From Paramuribaculum sp. (GTDB lineage: Bacteria; Bacteroidota; Bacteroidia; Bacteroidales; Muribaculaceae): a stretch of DNA of 5,898 bases. Each line of letters opens with the position of its first letter. Position 1 is the first letter of the stretch. The position numbers and the translations under genes were made by a program. The notes below the pieces were generated by a model. It was not told the DNA's origin and searched no databases. It worked only from the letters and a program-made list of their open reading frames with translations. Positions 1 to 5,898 of the stretch are shown piece after piece. Location: NCBI GenBank assembly GCA_029058455.1, contig JAIDXU010000315.1:1-5898 (forward strand), written 5' to 3'.

Positions 1-1290
1 AGAGTCCTGAAGTTTGACATTCTGAGAATAAACAGCCAGTTCGTCGAGCACATCGGAGCGGCGCTTCAGATCGTTGAAATCTGGTCGGCTTGCGGGAAGC
101 TGAGGCACAGCCTCACTATAAAGTGGCTGAGCGAGGTCGTAATCGCGCTGATCGAAATACAACCCGCCGAGCATTATCTGTGCAAGAGCTTTGTCAATGC
201 CGTTGCGCGTTGACTGTTTTATAGCCTTTGAGTAGTTTTCGATGGCTTTGACAGTATCCTGACGGGAGAGATAGAGATTGCCGATTGCATAATAAATCTG
301 GTCGGCAAATTCCTTGTTGCGGGAGTAGTGGAGCATTGAGCGGAGCGATTTCACCTCAGGCTCGATATTCTTACCCGAGTAAACCTCGCTTTGCTTTATG
401 CGGGCATTGAATTTGGTGCGGTAGGGCGCGGAGTGGGATTTCGCCACCTTTTCAAACTCCTTGTATGCCTCGGTTTTTTTGCCTTGTCGGGCGTATATCT
501 GACCGAGTAGAAAGGTGAGGCGTGTTTTCTGAGTGCCCGAAGCTTTATCGCGCGCCTGAATGAGAGGCTGAATGGCTTTGTCAAACTCGCCTGCATGGAT
601 ATAGTAGTCGGCCAACACCGTGGGATAAAGCTCCTTAAGTGTTGAGTTGGTAAGCTGCTCGGGTGTGATACGTCTCAGGATTGTCTGTGCCTCAAAGTTC
701 CATCCGAGCGACACATAGCAGCGGGCCATCCATAATGCCGCCTCGGTCGATGTGGCAGGAAGCCATTTGAAATGGTTTTGAATATAGTGGAATGTGGTTG
801 CGGCGGCAAGAAAGTCACCGTTCATATATTGGCTGCGCGCCTGCATCATCCACGCATTGTGAAGAAACGGGTTATACTCCTCCCTTTTTAACCATTCCTT
901 ATATTCAGGGTCATTACCTTTGCCGGCTTTACGGCGCGGTTTTTTCTTGATTGAACGAAGCTGGATCGCTTTCTGAGCTTTTTCGATAGAGCGGTCGAAC
1001 GAACCTGCCGGTTGAGGAGATGTGGGATCGCTTTTTGCGTCGATGGGGTGGAGCGGTATGAGACGTGAGAAATCATCCTCATAAGTGTCCTCCATCTGTT
1101 TGAGTGTCTGTTTATAATGTTCGTCGCCGTTGAAATAGATGTTATAACGGGTGATAAACGCCTGATAGTTTCGCGTTGCGGCATTGTTTTTCTTAGGACT
1201 GCATGAAGTCACCGCCACTGTTAAAATCAGCGGCAGGGCAATGGCAATAACCTTTAAATATGAAATTATGCGGGAGTTTATCTGTGACAT
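1..1290 (-). CDS. TPR lipoprotein of the SprE/PorW family (partial, C-terminus beyond left edge)
   Basis: An uninterrupted reading frame runs from ATG at 1290 to the left edge: 430 residues with no stop. Residues 11-30 form a hydrophobic signal segment ending in a lipobox (V-T-S-Cys30), so I infer a lipoprotein; the residues after Cys (SPKKNN) contain no acidic surface-export signal, which suggests it faces the periplasm. The segment around residues 40-56 (TRNYQAFITRYNIYFNGDE) resembles the conserved start of SprE/PorW-like proteins. A basic linker follows (about 112-137), then repeated helix pairs typical of tetratricopeptide repeats at roughly 143-176, 183-206, 222-250, 256-285, 330-358 and 366-394. 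SprE (Flavobacterium) and PorW (Porphyromonas) are accessory lipoproteins of the type IX secretion system; whether this homologue serves that system is unknown. It starts 9 bases after the metal permease stop, so it is probably co-transcribed with it. The family call is from memory of motifs; the TPR lipoprotein call is firmer. Confidence 0.8.
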   Translation of the reverse strand, partial: MSQINSRIISYLKVIAIALPLILTVAVTSCSPKKNNAATRNYQAFITRYNIYFNGDEHYKQTLKQMEDTYEDDFSRLIPLHPIDAKSDPTSPQPAGSFDRSIEKAQKAIQLRSIKKKPRRKAGKGNDPEYKEWLKREEYNPFLHNAWMMQARSQYMNGDFLAAATTFHYIQNHFKWLPATSTEAALWMARCYVSLGWNFEAQTILRRITPEQLTNSTLKELYPTVLADYYIHAGEFDKAIQPLIQARDKASGTQKTRLTFLLGQIYARQGKKTEAYKEFEKVAKSHSAPYRTKFNARIKQSEVYSGKNIEPEVKSLRSMLHYSRNKEFADQIYYAIGNLYLSRQDTVKAIENYSKAIKQSTRNGIDKALAQIMLGGLYFDQRDYDLAQPLYSEAVPQLPASRPDFNDLKRRSDVLDELAVYSQNVKLQDS

Positions 1291-1299
1291 TATGTGTTA

Positions 1300-2103
1300 T
1301 TAACGAGTTTTCAGCCCGATTATTACCTTGCAGACAAGATATGTCACAGCCATGACCAGAACTATTATAGCCGAACATGGAACATCGATGAGCGCTCCGA
1401 GCATTAGTCCGGCTATGCTACAGAGACATGAGATCACCACCGACAAGAGCATTATGGAGCCGAATCTGTGGGAGAACAGCTCGGAAATCATCTGGGGCAT
1501 AGTGAACATCGAGATAAGAAGCATTATGCCCACAAGCCTGATTGTCAACACTATGGCCAGAGCCACAAATACAGTCATGGCTATGGTGACAAATTTGACC
1601 GGAAGTCCGGTAACGGCAGCAAAATCGCGGTCAAAAGCGCAGGCTATTATGACATTGCGCAATAAGAGAAAAAATCCGAGCAGCGCGAAGGTAAATATCG
1701 CGAATACCCATAGGTCGGCACGACTTACCGTAAGTAGATTGCCGAACAGAAAGCTGTTGAGCTCAGGCACATAGCCGGGTGTGAGAAATACAAATATCAC
1801 GCCTATGGCCATGCCGAGCGACCACACTACCGCAATGGCCGAATCCTCTCTTACCTTCCGCGCCGACATCCATTCAACTCCCAGGGCTGAGGCGGTGGCA
1901 AACAATGCGGCCATCAGCGTGGGGTTGATGCCGAGAAAATAGCCGAGTCCCAGACCTCCGAAACAGGCGTGGGTTATGCCGCCCGAAATCGATACCAGAC
2001 GGCGCGTAACGATATAGGTGCCTATCATTGCCGAGGCCACGCTGATGAGCAGAATGGCTATCAGGGCATTGATGAAGAAGTCGTAGCTGAAGAGGTTAAG
2101 CAT
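1300..2103 (-). CDS. Metal ABC transporter permease, ABC-3 (ZnuB/MntB-like) family
   Basis: A 267-residue, strongly hydrophobic inner-membrane protein with about seven or eight membrane segments (approximately 8-32, 41-58, 62-79, 88-108, 129-155, 171-203, 214-238 and 243-263). ABC-3 family signatures are visible in order: SISGGITHACFGG (38-50), REDSAIAVVWSLGMAIG (85-101), LNSFLFGNLLTVSRADLW (115-132), the DRDFAAVTGLP loop (158-168) and VGIMLLISMFTMP (191-203). Members pair with an ATPase and a solute-binding protein to import Zn, Mn or Fe; neither partner is in this window, so the metal cannot be assigned. The length is normal for the family. ATG at 2103 lies inside the aroA end, with an 8-base overlap (ATGCTTAA), which suggests translational coupling. 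A purine-rich AGGAAG directly abuts the start codon, too close for a normal Shine-Dalgarno site. The family call is firm; the substrate is not. Confidence 0.92.
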   Translation of the reverse strand: MLNLFSYDFFINALIAILLISVASAMIGTYIVTRRLVSISGGITHACFGGLGLGYFLGINPTLMAALFATASALGVEWMSARKVREDSAIAVVWSLGMAIGVIFVFLTPGYVPELNSFLFGNLLTVSRADLWVFAIFTFALLGFFLLLRNVIIACAFDRDFAAVTGLPVKFVTIAMTVFVALAIVLTIRLVGIMLLISMFTMPQMISELFSHRFGSIMLLSVVISCLCSIAGLMLGALIDVPCSAIIVLVMAVTYLVCKVIIGLKTR

Positions 2104-3427
2104 CTTCCTGAGACTCTTGAGGCTCTAAGGGTTCGGCAGCATCGACGATTTTAAATCCGGCATTTGCCAGATCCTGCCAGAAGTCGGGATAGCTTTTAGT
2201 AACGACCTCGCTGTCTTTGATCACAATGCCGGGAATGTATATGGCACACGGGGCGAAAGCCATAGCCATGCGGTGGTCGTTGTAGGTGTCAAACTGCGGC
2301 AGTTCGAAAATGGGGCGGCGCTGACCGTTCCAGCTCATCACGGTGTCGGGCTCGGTTGCCATCGGCGCCGTGAATGTCTCGGCTTCGACCACTACGCCAA
2401 CTTTGGCCAGTTCGCGGCTGAGAGCTTCGATACGGTCGGTTTCCTTGATCCTTAAAGAGTTGAGACCCGACAGGCTGAAAGGAATACCGAGCATGGCGCA
2501 TGTCACCGCCACCGCCTGAACAAGGTCGGGGGTGTCGCTCATGTCGCGGGTGAGGCGGGGGGTGCAGTCGGGCGAGGCCACGAGGTCGATACCCCCTTCT
2601 TCTCCCTCCCATTCGGTGTTTACACCCAATCCTTCGAAAATGTCGGCAAGAGCACGATCGCCCTGCACCGACTCGCGGCTAAGACCGTCGAGAGTGAGCC
2701 ATCCCGAGGTAAGCGCTTCTATCTCATACCAATAAGAAGCGGCGCTCCAGTCGCCTTCAACCGTTATGTCGGCAGGCTTATATTGCTCATTACCCACTTC
2801 AATAACCGCACCCTCGGCCACGGGGGTGAATTGTGATTCCACTCCGTAGAGTGACATCAGTTTCATGGTCATTTCAATATATGGCTTTGAAACCGGTTGC
2901 CCCTCGATATTGATTATGAGTCCGTTGGCCATGGTAGGCGCGATCATCAGCAGTGCCGATATAAACTGCGAACTTATAGTTCCGGGTATAGTGATATCGC
3001 CGCCGGTGAGTTTGGTTCCCTTAATTCTGAGAGGGGGAAAGCCTTGCTTGCCTTCATAGGTAATTTCGGCGCCGCACTGACGCAGGGCATCGACAAGCGG
3101 AGCGATAGGGCGCTCAAGCATACGTTCGCTGCCGGTGAGAGTGACTTCAAGATCGGAGAGTGTGGCGCAATAGGCGGTGAGAAATCTCATTGCGGTGCCG
3201 GCAGCCCCTATGTCAATGCCAAGTTTGTCGCCCGAAGAGGCGTTTGAGATGGCTTGAAGAGCATTGACAAGCACATCGGTATCGTCGCATTTCGCTGCGT
3301 TGGTAATGGGTGTGGCTCCGGGTGTGAGGCTGTTGATTATCAGCACACGGTTGGATATGCTTTTTGACTGTGGAATAGTTACTCTTGCGGTGAGCAGATC
3401 TTCCGGTGGAAAAATTCTTAAATCCAT
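2096..3427 (-). CDS. aroA: 3-phosphoshikimate 1-carboxyvinyltransferase (EPSP synthase)
   Basis: This cytoplasmic enzyme joins phosphoenolpyruvate to shikimate-3-phosphate, the sixth step of the shikimate pathway to chorismate. From ATG at 3427 the protein has 443 residues (E. coli has 427). Visible active-site motifs: PQSKSISNR (19-27; Lys22, Arg27), GAAGTAMRFL (74-83), LTGSERMLERP (97-107; Arg102), SSQ (152-154), SDTPDLVQ (297-304; the catalytic-type Asp301), RIKETDR (326-332; Glu329, Arg332), NDHRMAM (383-389; His385, Arg386) and VTKSYPD (409-415; Lys411). All catalytic residues known from class I enzymes appear present. The E. coli Asn94 and Pro101 positions are Ala75 and Phe82 here, probably a lineage trait. 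The frame extends upstream to a TTG at 3487, inside the preceding gene, but the ATG places Lys22 and Arg27 exactly as in E. coli, so I prefer it. The C-terminal tail (432-443) is acidic and overlaps the permease start. The gap to the upstream synthase is 31 bases with no recognisable promoter, so it is probably in the same operon. Confidence 0.96.
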   Translation of the reverse strand: MDLRIFPPEDLLTARVTIPQSKSISNRVLIINSLTPGATPITNAAKCDDTDVLVNALQAISNASSGDKLGIDIGAAGTAMRFLTAYCATLSDLEVTLTGSERMLERPIAPLVDALRQCGAEITYEGKQGFPPLRIKGTKLTGGDITIPGTISSQFISALLMIAPTMANGLIINIEGQPVSKPYIEMTMKLMSLYGVESQFTPVAEGAVIEVGNEQYKPADITVEGDWSAASYWYEIEALTSGWLTLDGLSRESVQGDRALADIFEGLGVNTEWEGEEGGIDLVASPDCTPRLTRDMSDTPDLVQAVAVTCAMLGIPFSLSGLNSLRIKETDRIEALSRELAKVGVVVEAETFTAPMATEPDTVMSWNGQRRPIFELPQFDTYNDHRMAMAFAPCAIYIPGIVIKDSEVVTKSYPDFWQDLANAGFKIVDAAEPLEPQESQEDA

Positions 3428-3458
3428 GGCATAGAAGTGACCGCCGCAACGGTATATG

Positions 3459-4457
3459 TCAGTTGCAGCGGGTGATGATATAATCAAAAATCGACCTCAT
3501 GGCATTGGCAGCCGGATGATCGCCAAATTCGCTGATCGTTTCAAGGCCGCGTGTATGCAGGTTTTCCATTGTGTTATAGGCATACTCAATGCCGCCGGCG
3601 TCGATAGCAAACTGATAGAGCTCGGTGATCTGACTGTCGGAAAGATAGTCGTTGTCAACGAGTGTCAGCATTTCTTTGCGTCGCTCAAGCAGATCGGGAG
3701 CGGTGATGCTGTCGCTCGTGAGAGCGTAGATAAGCGGCAGAGTTATCTTGCCTTCACGCAGGTCATTGCCGGTGGGTTTGCCGATGGTTGACTGCTGGTC
3801 GGGAAAGTAGTCGAAAATGTCGTCGCGGATCTGGAAGCATAAGCCGAGCAGTTCGGCGAATTTACGCATTGTTTCAAGACGCCCGTCATCGACACCGACA
3901 GCATAGCTGCCCATCTCGACACATGACACAAACAATGAGGCTGTTTTGCGGCTTATAACCTGAAAATAGCCTTCTTCGGTGATATATCGGTTGCGAGCGT
4001 TATAGATCTGGTCGAGCTCACCGAGCGATAGAAGCTGGCCGAGCTTGGCAAGAGCTTCGGTGATACGGAGATCTCCGGTAGAAAGCGCCTGTCGCAGAGC
4101 CGACGAGACAAAAAAGTCTCCGACGAGCACTGCGATATGATTGTCCCAAATTGAGTTGATGGTAGGGGCTCCGCGCCGCTGCTTGGAATCGTCAACCACA
4201 TCATCATGAATAAGTGATGCATTGTGGAGCATTTCAACAGCCGCTGCCGAGGGGATGATTTTTTCGTTATCTTCGCCCAGAAGTTTGGAGGTGAGAATCA
4301 CCATTATAGGGCGGATGAGCTTGCCTTTTTTCTGAAGATAGTTTTCCACCACTCTGTTCATCAGGGCGTTGGAAGATGAAAGCGAACCCCTGATTGTGCG
4401 GTCAAGAGCTTTTAGTTCAGGGGCTATGAGTTCCTTAATATCTTCAAGAGTTGTCAT
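3459..4457 (-). CDS. Long-chain polyprenyl diphosphate synthase (trans-isoprenyl transferase)
   Basis: A 332-residue cytoplasmic or membrane-associated all-helical enzyme that extends allylic diphosphates with isopentenyl diphosphate. Motifs in order: KGKLIRP (44-50, diphosphate and IPP binding), the first aspartate-rich motif HDDVVDD (84-90), QRRG (93-96), GDFF (113-116), GELDQ (146-150), SRKTASLF (169-176), the second aspartate-rich motif RDDIFDYF (211-218) and GKPTGNDLREGK (226-237). The fifth residue before the first DDxxD is small (Ala80), as in octaprenyl synthase IspB, which favours a long product; by inference this is the menaquinone side chain, though the exact length cannot be read. 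The frame continues upstream to TTG at 4469, but that codon lies inside the promoter -7 box, so ATG at 4457 is the credible start. The gene appears to be first in a unit with aroA, the ABC permease and the TPR lipoprotein. The symbol ispB would be reasonable but the product length is unproven. Confidence 0.95.
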   Translation of the reverse strand: MTTLEDIKELIAPELKALDRTIRGSLSSSNALMNRVVENYLQKKGKLIRPIMVILTSKLLGEDNEKIIPSAAAVEMLHNASLIHDDVVDDSKQRRGAPTINSIWDNHIAVLVGDFFVSSALRQALSTGDLRITEALAKLGQLLSLGELDQIYNARNRYITEEGYFQVISRKTASLFVSCVEMGSYAVGVDDGRLETMRKFAELLGLCFQIRDDIFDYFPDQQSTIGKPTGNDLREGKITLPLIYALTSDSITAPDLLERRKEMLTLVDNDYLSDSQITELYQFAIDAGGIEYAYNTMENLHTRGLETISEFGDHPAANAMRSIFDYIITRCN

Positions 4458-4466
4458 AATCGGCTG

Positions 4467-4498
4467 CAAAGTTACAAAATCTTGTCAAAGCGCCCAAA
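4467..4498 (-). promoter_or_regulatory. Bacteroidetes-type promoter (-33 TTTG, -7 TAACTTTG) for the polyprenyl synthase-aroA unit
   Basis: On the minus strand, TTTG (4495-4498) is followed after 20 bases by TAACTTTG (4467-4474). This matches the established Bacteroides consensus TTTG-N19-21-TAnnTTTG. It lies in the largest intergenic gap of the window, with the -7 box ending 9 bases before the ATG at 4457. Transcription would start around 4460-4463, leaving a leader of only a few bases. I did not find another TAnnTTTG box in the other gaps of the window. Confidence 0.8.
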
Positions 4499-4510
4499 TT
4501 GCCGCTTTAA
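4485..4510 (-). repeat. Inverted repeat overlapping the promoter -33 element
   Basis: On the minus strand TTAAAGCG (4503-4510) and CGCTTTGA (4485-4492) can pair as an 8-base stem (7 Watson-Crick pairs plus one G-U) around a 10-base loop that contains the -33 TTTG. It could be a weak terminator for the lepB-wbqC transcript, although the following bases (CAAGATTTTG) are a poor U-tract, or an operator for a regulator of the downstream promoter. It could also be chance. Confidence 0.4.
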
Positions 4511-4531
4511 TTTTGCGTCGTTATCTGAATT

Positions 4532-5206
4532 TTAATCTTGTTGGTGGAAAATTGGAAAACATAGTGGAGCCTCGTGGCCGAGATTGAAGATGAGATCTAA
4601 AATGCTCAGGCCGCTGATAAAGCCGAGAGATTGTTGTCTCACCTGTCGGTAGACTATCGCCGGCAGCTCGTTCATGGCTTTTTCAAGCGCTTCGGGGCGC
4701 GTGAGGTCAAGGCCACCCGAAATGTTTTCAGACGGGTCGGAAATATATTCCACTTCGGTGTCGAGTTGAAGCAGCCGGCGTGTTAGCCGGTCGAAGCCTT
4801 CGCTGATGTCGTGCAAAGAGGTGGTGCCTGCCGGAGTTACAGGATTGTCGAGCATAGCGTTGACCTCGTCGGCGAGAAACTCATAGAAAGGAGTTCGCCC
4901 GTAGGCTGACGCAAGAGCGGTGCGCGCTATGTTCCACCATGAGTTATGACTGGAAACGAGTATGTCGCTCCATAAAGCACCGTGAGTATGCTCGGGTTTT
5001 ACTATCGGTATTGTGATTTGCTGGCGACCGTTAACGTCGGCTATGTCAAAACGGTGGAAGGATTTGATTCGCTTGTTGAAAGGAAGTGCTGATACCACTT
5101 TTGCATGTCCGAAGCGCGCCATCACGGCATAATAAGCCGCAGGCGGACAGATCCATGCAGGCAACACTACCGTTGCTTCAGGATATTTCAACAAGGGTGA
5201 GGGCAT
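4532..5206 (-). CDS. WbqC-family protein
   Basis: A 224-residue soluble-looking protein with no signal peptide. It resembles the WbqC-like family (Pfam PF08889), named after a gene in O-antigen loci but without a firmly established biochemical role. Recognisable features: an N-terminal PAWICPPAAYYAVMARFG block (16-33), the FNKRIKSFHRFDIADVNG then QQITIPIV core (43-69) that fits the family's basic-residue plus short strand pattern, SSHNSWWNIARTALASAYG then PFYEF (85-110), and the C-terminal SLGFISGLSILDLIFNLG block (193-210), which is the most diagnostic part. ATG at 5206 follows the lepB stop by only 3 bases, so the two are almost certainly co-transcribed. A WbqC gene beside lepB is, as far as I recall, common in Bacteroidales, which suggests a role linked to the envelope or secretion, but this is association only. 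Confidence 0.85.
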   Translation of the reverse strand: MPSPLLKYPEATVVLPAWICPPAAYYAVMARFGHAKVVSALPFNKRIKSFHRFDIADVNGRQQITIPIVKPEHTHGALWSDILVSSHNSWWNIARTALASAYGRTPFYEFLADEVNAMLDNPVTPAGTTSLHDISEGFDRLTRRLLQLDTEVEYISDPSENISGGLDLTRPEALEKAMNELPAIVYRQVRQQSLGFISGLSILDLIFNLGHEAPLCFPIFHQQD

Positions 5207-5209
5207 TGT

Positions 5210-5898
5210 TCAGAAGCCTGTGTTGGCGCTCTTTAAAATTCTGTTCCAGCGTATTCCGCCGTTAAACAGGTTTTTGTCTTTGTCGAAGGAGATGAGAACC
5301 TTCTCAGGGCGTCCTACGATATGATCCTCGGGCACAAGACCCCAATAGCGTGAGTCAAGCGAGTTGTCGCGGTTGTCACCCATCATGAAATAGTAGTCCA
5401 TCTCAAAGGTGTAGGTATCGGCCGGTTTTCCATCGATATATACCTTGTCATCACTTCCGAGATAGGCATCGTGATGACCCTCGTAGTTGCGGATAGCGCG
5501 GTTGTAGAGATCCCATGTGGTCGGGTTGAGACTGATGGTTGCTCCCTTTTTGGGAATCCACACGGGGCCGTAATCGGCGCGGGTCCATCCTTGAGAGCCG
5601 ATCACGGGGTAGAGATATTCGTTTTCAGGTGCAGGATCGGGCACTACCGCAGCAATCATTGGATGAGATTTGAGTGTGTTGACCATCTGTTGGGTGAGAG
5701 GGGAGTGGTAGATGGGGGGCACACTACCGTCGGCATTTACCTTAAATCCGAGGCTGGGGAGCACTTCTGCTTCGTTTGGCCCTACCGGATAAGCCATAAG
5801 ATCCTCTTTGGCTATACCCAATTCCTCGCGCAGATTGTCGTTCATCACATTGCCGTTAAACTGGCAGAAGTAGTTAAACTGGACATTCTCGGGCTGCT
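5210..5898 (-). CDS. lepB: Signal peptidase I, C-terminal part (N-terminus beyond right edge)
   Basis: The frame is open to the right edge and gives 228 complete residues ending at TGA (5210-5212). Signal peptidase I is the inner-membrane serine protease that removes signal peptides from exported proteins. The clearest signature is the conserved box MMGDNRDNSLDSRYWG (coding positions 5339-5386) followed by LVPEDHIVGRP. Upstream, YGPVWIPKKG and a long insertion between the conserved boxes match the enlarged peptidases of Bacteroidota, and the C-terminus is short with no second anchor (ending IRWNRILKSANTGF). The catalytic Ser and Lys motifs and the N-terminal membrane anchor lie outside the window, so activity cannot be judged here. 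A GTG at 5848 and an adjacent ATG at 5845 are in frame, but residues upstream of them (ENVQFNYF) look like normal family sequence, so they are internal codons and not the start. Confidence 0.95.
   Translation of the reverse strand, partial: QPENVQFNYFCQFNGNVMNDNLREELGIAKEDLMAYPVGPNEAEVLPSLGFKVNADGSVPPIYHSPLTQQMVNTLKSHPMIAAVVPDPAPENEYLYPVIGSQGWTRADYGPVWIPKKGATISLNPTTWDLYNRAIRNYEGHHDAYLGSDDKVYIDGKPADTYTFEMDYYFMMGDNRDNSLDSRYWGLVPEDHIVGRPEKVLISFDKDKNLFNGGIRWNRILKSANTGF

Noticed and set aside
888..1184. A 98-codon minus-strand frame inside the TPR lipoprotein gene.
   Set aside because: It is an out-of-frame shadow of a continuous 430-codon frame that has a signal peptide, lipobox and TPR-like repeats.
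1291..1299. A possible separate promoter for the TPR lipoprotein.
   Set aside because: The gap is 9 bases and I see no TAnnTTTG box in or just before it; read-through from the permease is simpler.
1328..1774. A plus-strand open frame of 148 codons.
   Set aside because: It lies opposite the ABC permease, which has clear family motifs on the minus strand; its translation looks low in coherence with no recognisable domain.
3428..3487. An upstream extension of aroA by 20 residues from a TTG.
   Set aside because: It overlaps the preceding gene, begins with a rare start, and the added residues do not resemble EPSP synthase; ATG 3427 aligns Lys22 and Arg27 with E. coli numbering.
4458..4469. A four-residue extension of the polyprenyl synthase from a TTG.
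   Set aside because: The TTG lies in the -7 box of the consensus promoter, so it would not be in the transcript.
5843..5848. GTG/ATG as the start of the signal peptidase gene.
   Set aside because: The frame remains open to the window edge and the upstream residues look like family sequence; the catalytic Ser/Lys region has to lie upstream, so this is an internal position.

Overview
This window is a densely packed, entirely minus-strand run of six housekeeping-type genes. The protein families and the one clear promoter (TTTG-N20-TAACTTTG, the -33/-7 pattern of Bacteroidetes primary sigma factors) point to the phylum Bacteroidota, order Bacteroidales. The roughly even base composition and the particular sequences would suit a gut lineage such as Muribaculaceae, but the family is a guess. 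No stretch over 300 bases lacks a gene; the largest gap is 74 bases. There are no RNA genes, mobile elements or CRISPR arrays.

In transcription order (right to left) the layout is: the C-terminal part of signal peptidase I (lepB, 5210-5898, N-terminus beyond the right edge); a WbqC-family protein three bases downstream (4532-5206); a 74-base gap holding the promoter and an overlapping inverted repeat (4458-4531); a long-chain polyprenyl diphosphate synthase (3459-4457); EPSP synthase aroA (2096-3427); a zinc/manganese-type ABC-3 permease overlapping aroA by 8 bases (1300-2103); and the N-terminal 430 residues of a TPR lipoprotein of the SprE/PorW type (1-1290, cut by the left edge).

There are therefore probably two transcription units: lepB-wbqC, read from a promoter outside the window, and polyprenyl synthase-aroA-permease-TPR lipoprotein, starting at the promoter near 4467-4498. 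The second unit joins two routes that can meet in menaquinone biosynthesis (isoprenoid side chain and shikimate/chorismate), with a metal permease and an envelope lipoprotein downstream. I see no novel defence, mobile or otherwise undescribed system. The points most worth checking are the near-leaderless start of the polyprenyl synthase with an inverted repeat over its promoter, the Phe at the EPSP synthase position equivalent to E. coli Pro101, and the SprE/PorW-like lipoprotein sitting in a housekeeping operon.
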